Below, in pieces: positions 62,009 to 64,000 of a stretch of DNA of 64,000 bases. A model generated the notes under the pieces. That model did not search any database, was not told where the DNA came from, and saw only the letters and a program-made list of their open reading frames with translations. Origin of the DNA: Argopecten irradians (taxonomy: Eukaryota > Mollusca > Bivalvia > Pectinida > Pectinidae); contig NC_091147.1 in assembly GCF_041381155.1 (NCBI RefSeq), positions 12,029,030 to 12,093,029 on the forward strand, given 5' to 3'. The stretch's first letter is position 1; every line of letters starts with the position of its first letter. Made by a program: the position numbers and the translations under genes.

Positions 62009-62290
62009 CGGTAAAACTTGGTTTTACCAGTATTGGTATCGCAATTCCGGAACTAGCTTTTTACCCCCCCCGGCTGGTGTCGTGAAGAATAAACTGAATA
62101 ACCACACATTTGTGGTATATGTAGTTGTAATTTGCACCCAGATACAATATAAACTAGTTTAGAATCATTCTGTAAACTTATTCAGCAGCATCAATATCAT
62201 TTTAAGTAGATTGCGAAGAAAAAAAGAAAATATAGTGAACTGCATTTCATTAGTAACTTAATAATATTCCCGAGGCGATCAACAGGTACA

Positions 62291-62380
62291 AGTGGTGTCG
62301 TGGTAAGTCCTGAGCTTTCTAAGCTAACGGCCCGGGTTCAACCCTTATCGTCGGCAGGTTAATTTTTTTTTTTTTTTTTA
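62291..62380 (+). repeat. tRNA-like sequence, probable SINE head
   Basis: GTGGTGTCGTGGTAAGTCC resembles a tRNA A box region. GGGTTCAACCC, about 40 bp on, matches the B-box (GGTTCRANNCC) within CCCGGGTTCAACCC. The acceptor stem does not close well, and a T-rich run follows at about 62364-62379. This fits a tRNA-derived SINE better than a working tRNA gene. Confidence 0.5.
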
Positions 62381-62676
62381 TTTCATATTTTTTATTTGTA
62401 GTTAATTCACCATGCTTGAAAATATTCTTTATTTTGTCTTTATATTTATTTTTGTTTTATTTTATTTTTATTTTCCAAAAGTTTATTCCAAACATAGACA
62501 TGTATAGCATATACACTAAATTACGAACATCCCACTATTACGGCCACTTATTTTCAGTTCCGATTTTTTTTTCTCTTCAGAAATACAATCACACCGCTAT
62601 TCCGTTTTACGACCAATTTTAATAGTCCCAACGACCACTAAATTAACACTAATTGACCATTTGATTATGACCACAG

Positions 62677-62747
62677 GCACATGTGACTTCACACCTCGCT
62701 GTGCCTCACCTTCCCGCACGCAGCAACCCGTGAACAACTGCCCGCAG
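62677..62747 (+). other. GC-rich, cysteine-containing exon-like segment
   Basis: A 71-bp open stretch between CCACAG and a GTACAT donor-like sequence encodes TCDFTPRCASPSRTQQPV, then NNCPQ. It is much richer in GC than its surroundings. No neighbouring exon was identified; it could be one exon of a gene extending beyond the window, or chance. Confidence 0.25.
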
Positions 62748-64000
62748 GTACATCAGTCAGTCTTTTGTTTCCGTCGACCTAATTATCAGATTATCTACCT
62801 GTACTAGGAGAGTGTTAATCGCCATCATTTGCATACTTGTGACTGGCAGTTGACGTGATCGAAACCACAAGTAATGCAACATTCTTTCGATAGCTCTGGT
62901 GGCGAGATCGAACGATTTAGGCAGTTCTTTCTCATACGTGTAACGCCAATGGAATTAAAATTCTTTAATGTATTAGATATATTGATCTTATTTCAGATAT
63001 TTATGAAGTACCGTACGTCAATCATCTCATTTCAATAGATGTGTCATCTATTTTGTTGCGGTAAACAATCGGTGTTTTGCATTAGTTAAAAAGTACGCTT
63101 GACTATTGCACAGTAGTCTTTCAAACACTTTACCGATTGTGATCGTAAGTTATTATTTGACCAATCATTGCACATGGCGGGGTAATTAAAATCGATTTAC
63201 GTAAATATTAATAATAATTTACACAGATCAATACCAATTTTAAAACACATAGATTCTCATTTACCTCAGGTGATACTATGTGATAATTAAACCAGAGACA
63301 TAGATAATTTAATAACTATCTAAATCTCTGATTAAACTAACGATATGTATTTGAATTATAATTAAAACATAATAGAAAGTAATGTCTAGAAAAAGTATTT
63401 TCATTTAGATTGTCAACAATTACTTCAGTGAAATTCAGTTTAAGATTTAAGTAAGCACACACACCATTAACTTAATTTAATGAAAAAAATATGTCTATGC
63501 TCTAGAAATAAATGGTATAGTCATTATATGTCCCTAATTTATCAATCTTTAAAAAATATTTGTAAATTATTGGTTTTGATTAGATACGCATGCATTAAAA
63601 TATGATATGATTAAGATTCTAATGGCCGACAAAACTAATTGATCAAATATAGTAATTTGCAAATTTATCTTAACCAAAATATATCAAACTGGTTTTTTCC
63701 CGACACGTACATGTACATACTCAGCATGCTATGTTATGTTTCTTATGTTTTTTATATAAATGTAATGTATATGTCATGTCAAGTTTATGTTGATGTCCCA
63801 TGTATTTGTAAATGTGTTAAATGCAAAAAATTGAACAAAAAAATAAAATATATATATATATATAATATACATTCATATATACATGTATATTGCATTTTTC
63901 ATAAAATTTCAATTTTGAAACAAAAATACAGTACATATATTATGTACCGGTCAGCTAGGATACAGAGTTTCTGTTCTTGATCGTCATGATCATAGAAGAA
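62748..64000. other. gene-free right edge
   Basis: AT-rich, with a (TA)n tract at 63847-63864 and short open frames without recognisable features. Confidence 0.45.

Noticed and set aside
62291-62357. Functional tRNA gene
   Set aside because: A and B boxes can be seen, but the acceptor stem does not pair properly and the context looks like a SINE.

Overview
The window looks like AT-rich, intron-containing nuclear DNA from an invertebrate animal, most likely a bivalve mollusc. That placement is an inference. It rests on the array of type II tumour necrosis factor (TNF)-like ligand genes, the many short palindromic (foldback) repeats and the LINE and mariner-type remnants. One scaffold gap of 10 N lies at 55279-55288. 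No bacterial genes, rRNA genes or CRISPR arrays were seen.

Layout. (1) 1.6-3.8 kb: a complete four-exon TNF-like gene, here T1. (2) 7.8-12.7 kb: a head-to-head gene pair, X1 on the minus strand and Y1 on the plus strand. I do not recognise either product. The 3' part of Y1 is repeated in tandem (1034-bp unit) up to 14.5 kb. (3) 15.2-16.2 kb: a TA-flanked mariner-type MITE. (4) 21.9-26.5 kb: a second head-to-head pair, X2 and Y2, with another MITE in the 5' intron of X2. (5) 29.9-34.2 kb: remnants of a third pair (one X exon, one Y exon) around a decayed Ty3/Gypsy-type LTR-element fossil. (6) 35-36.1 kb: the 3' end of a LINE, with a foldback element inside it. (7) 38.8-59.9 kb: four more TNF-like genes (T2, T3, T4, T5), all on the plus strand. 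A scrambled partial copy of the T5 5' region lies at 61.7-62.0 kb.

The TNF-like genes share one plan. Exon 1 encodes a short cytoplasmic tail, a signal-anchor helix and a stalk with a CxPC...LCC cysteine pattern. Exon 2 is tiny. Exon 3 carries strand A (W-W-x3-R-[ND]-x2-A-H-L-Y). Exon 4 carries the rest of the TNF homology domain, ending in [YF]-F-G-M-F-K-[LI]. T4 is a divergent member. T1 and T5 read cleanly; T2, T3, T4 and X2 contain apparent frame breaks, mostly at homopolymer runs, which suggests residual sequencing error at least as strongly as pseudogenes.

X and Y encode small proteins (148-203 aa) that appear distantly related to each other. X has an N-myristoylation-type start (MGNSVS), a CxxCxxC cluster and a hydrophobic C-terminus. 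Y has neither lipidation signal nor cysteine cluster. Each pair is expressed from a short shared intergenic region. The repeated head-to-head arrangement between TNF ligand genes is the best candidate here for an undescribed system; its function cannot be read from sequence alone.
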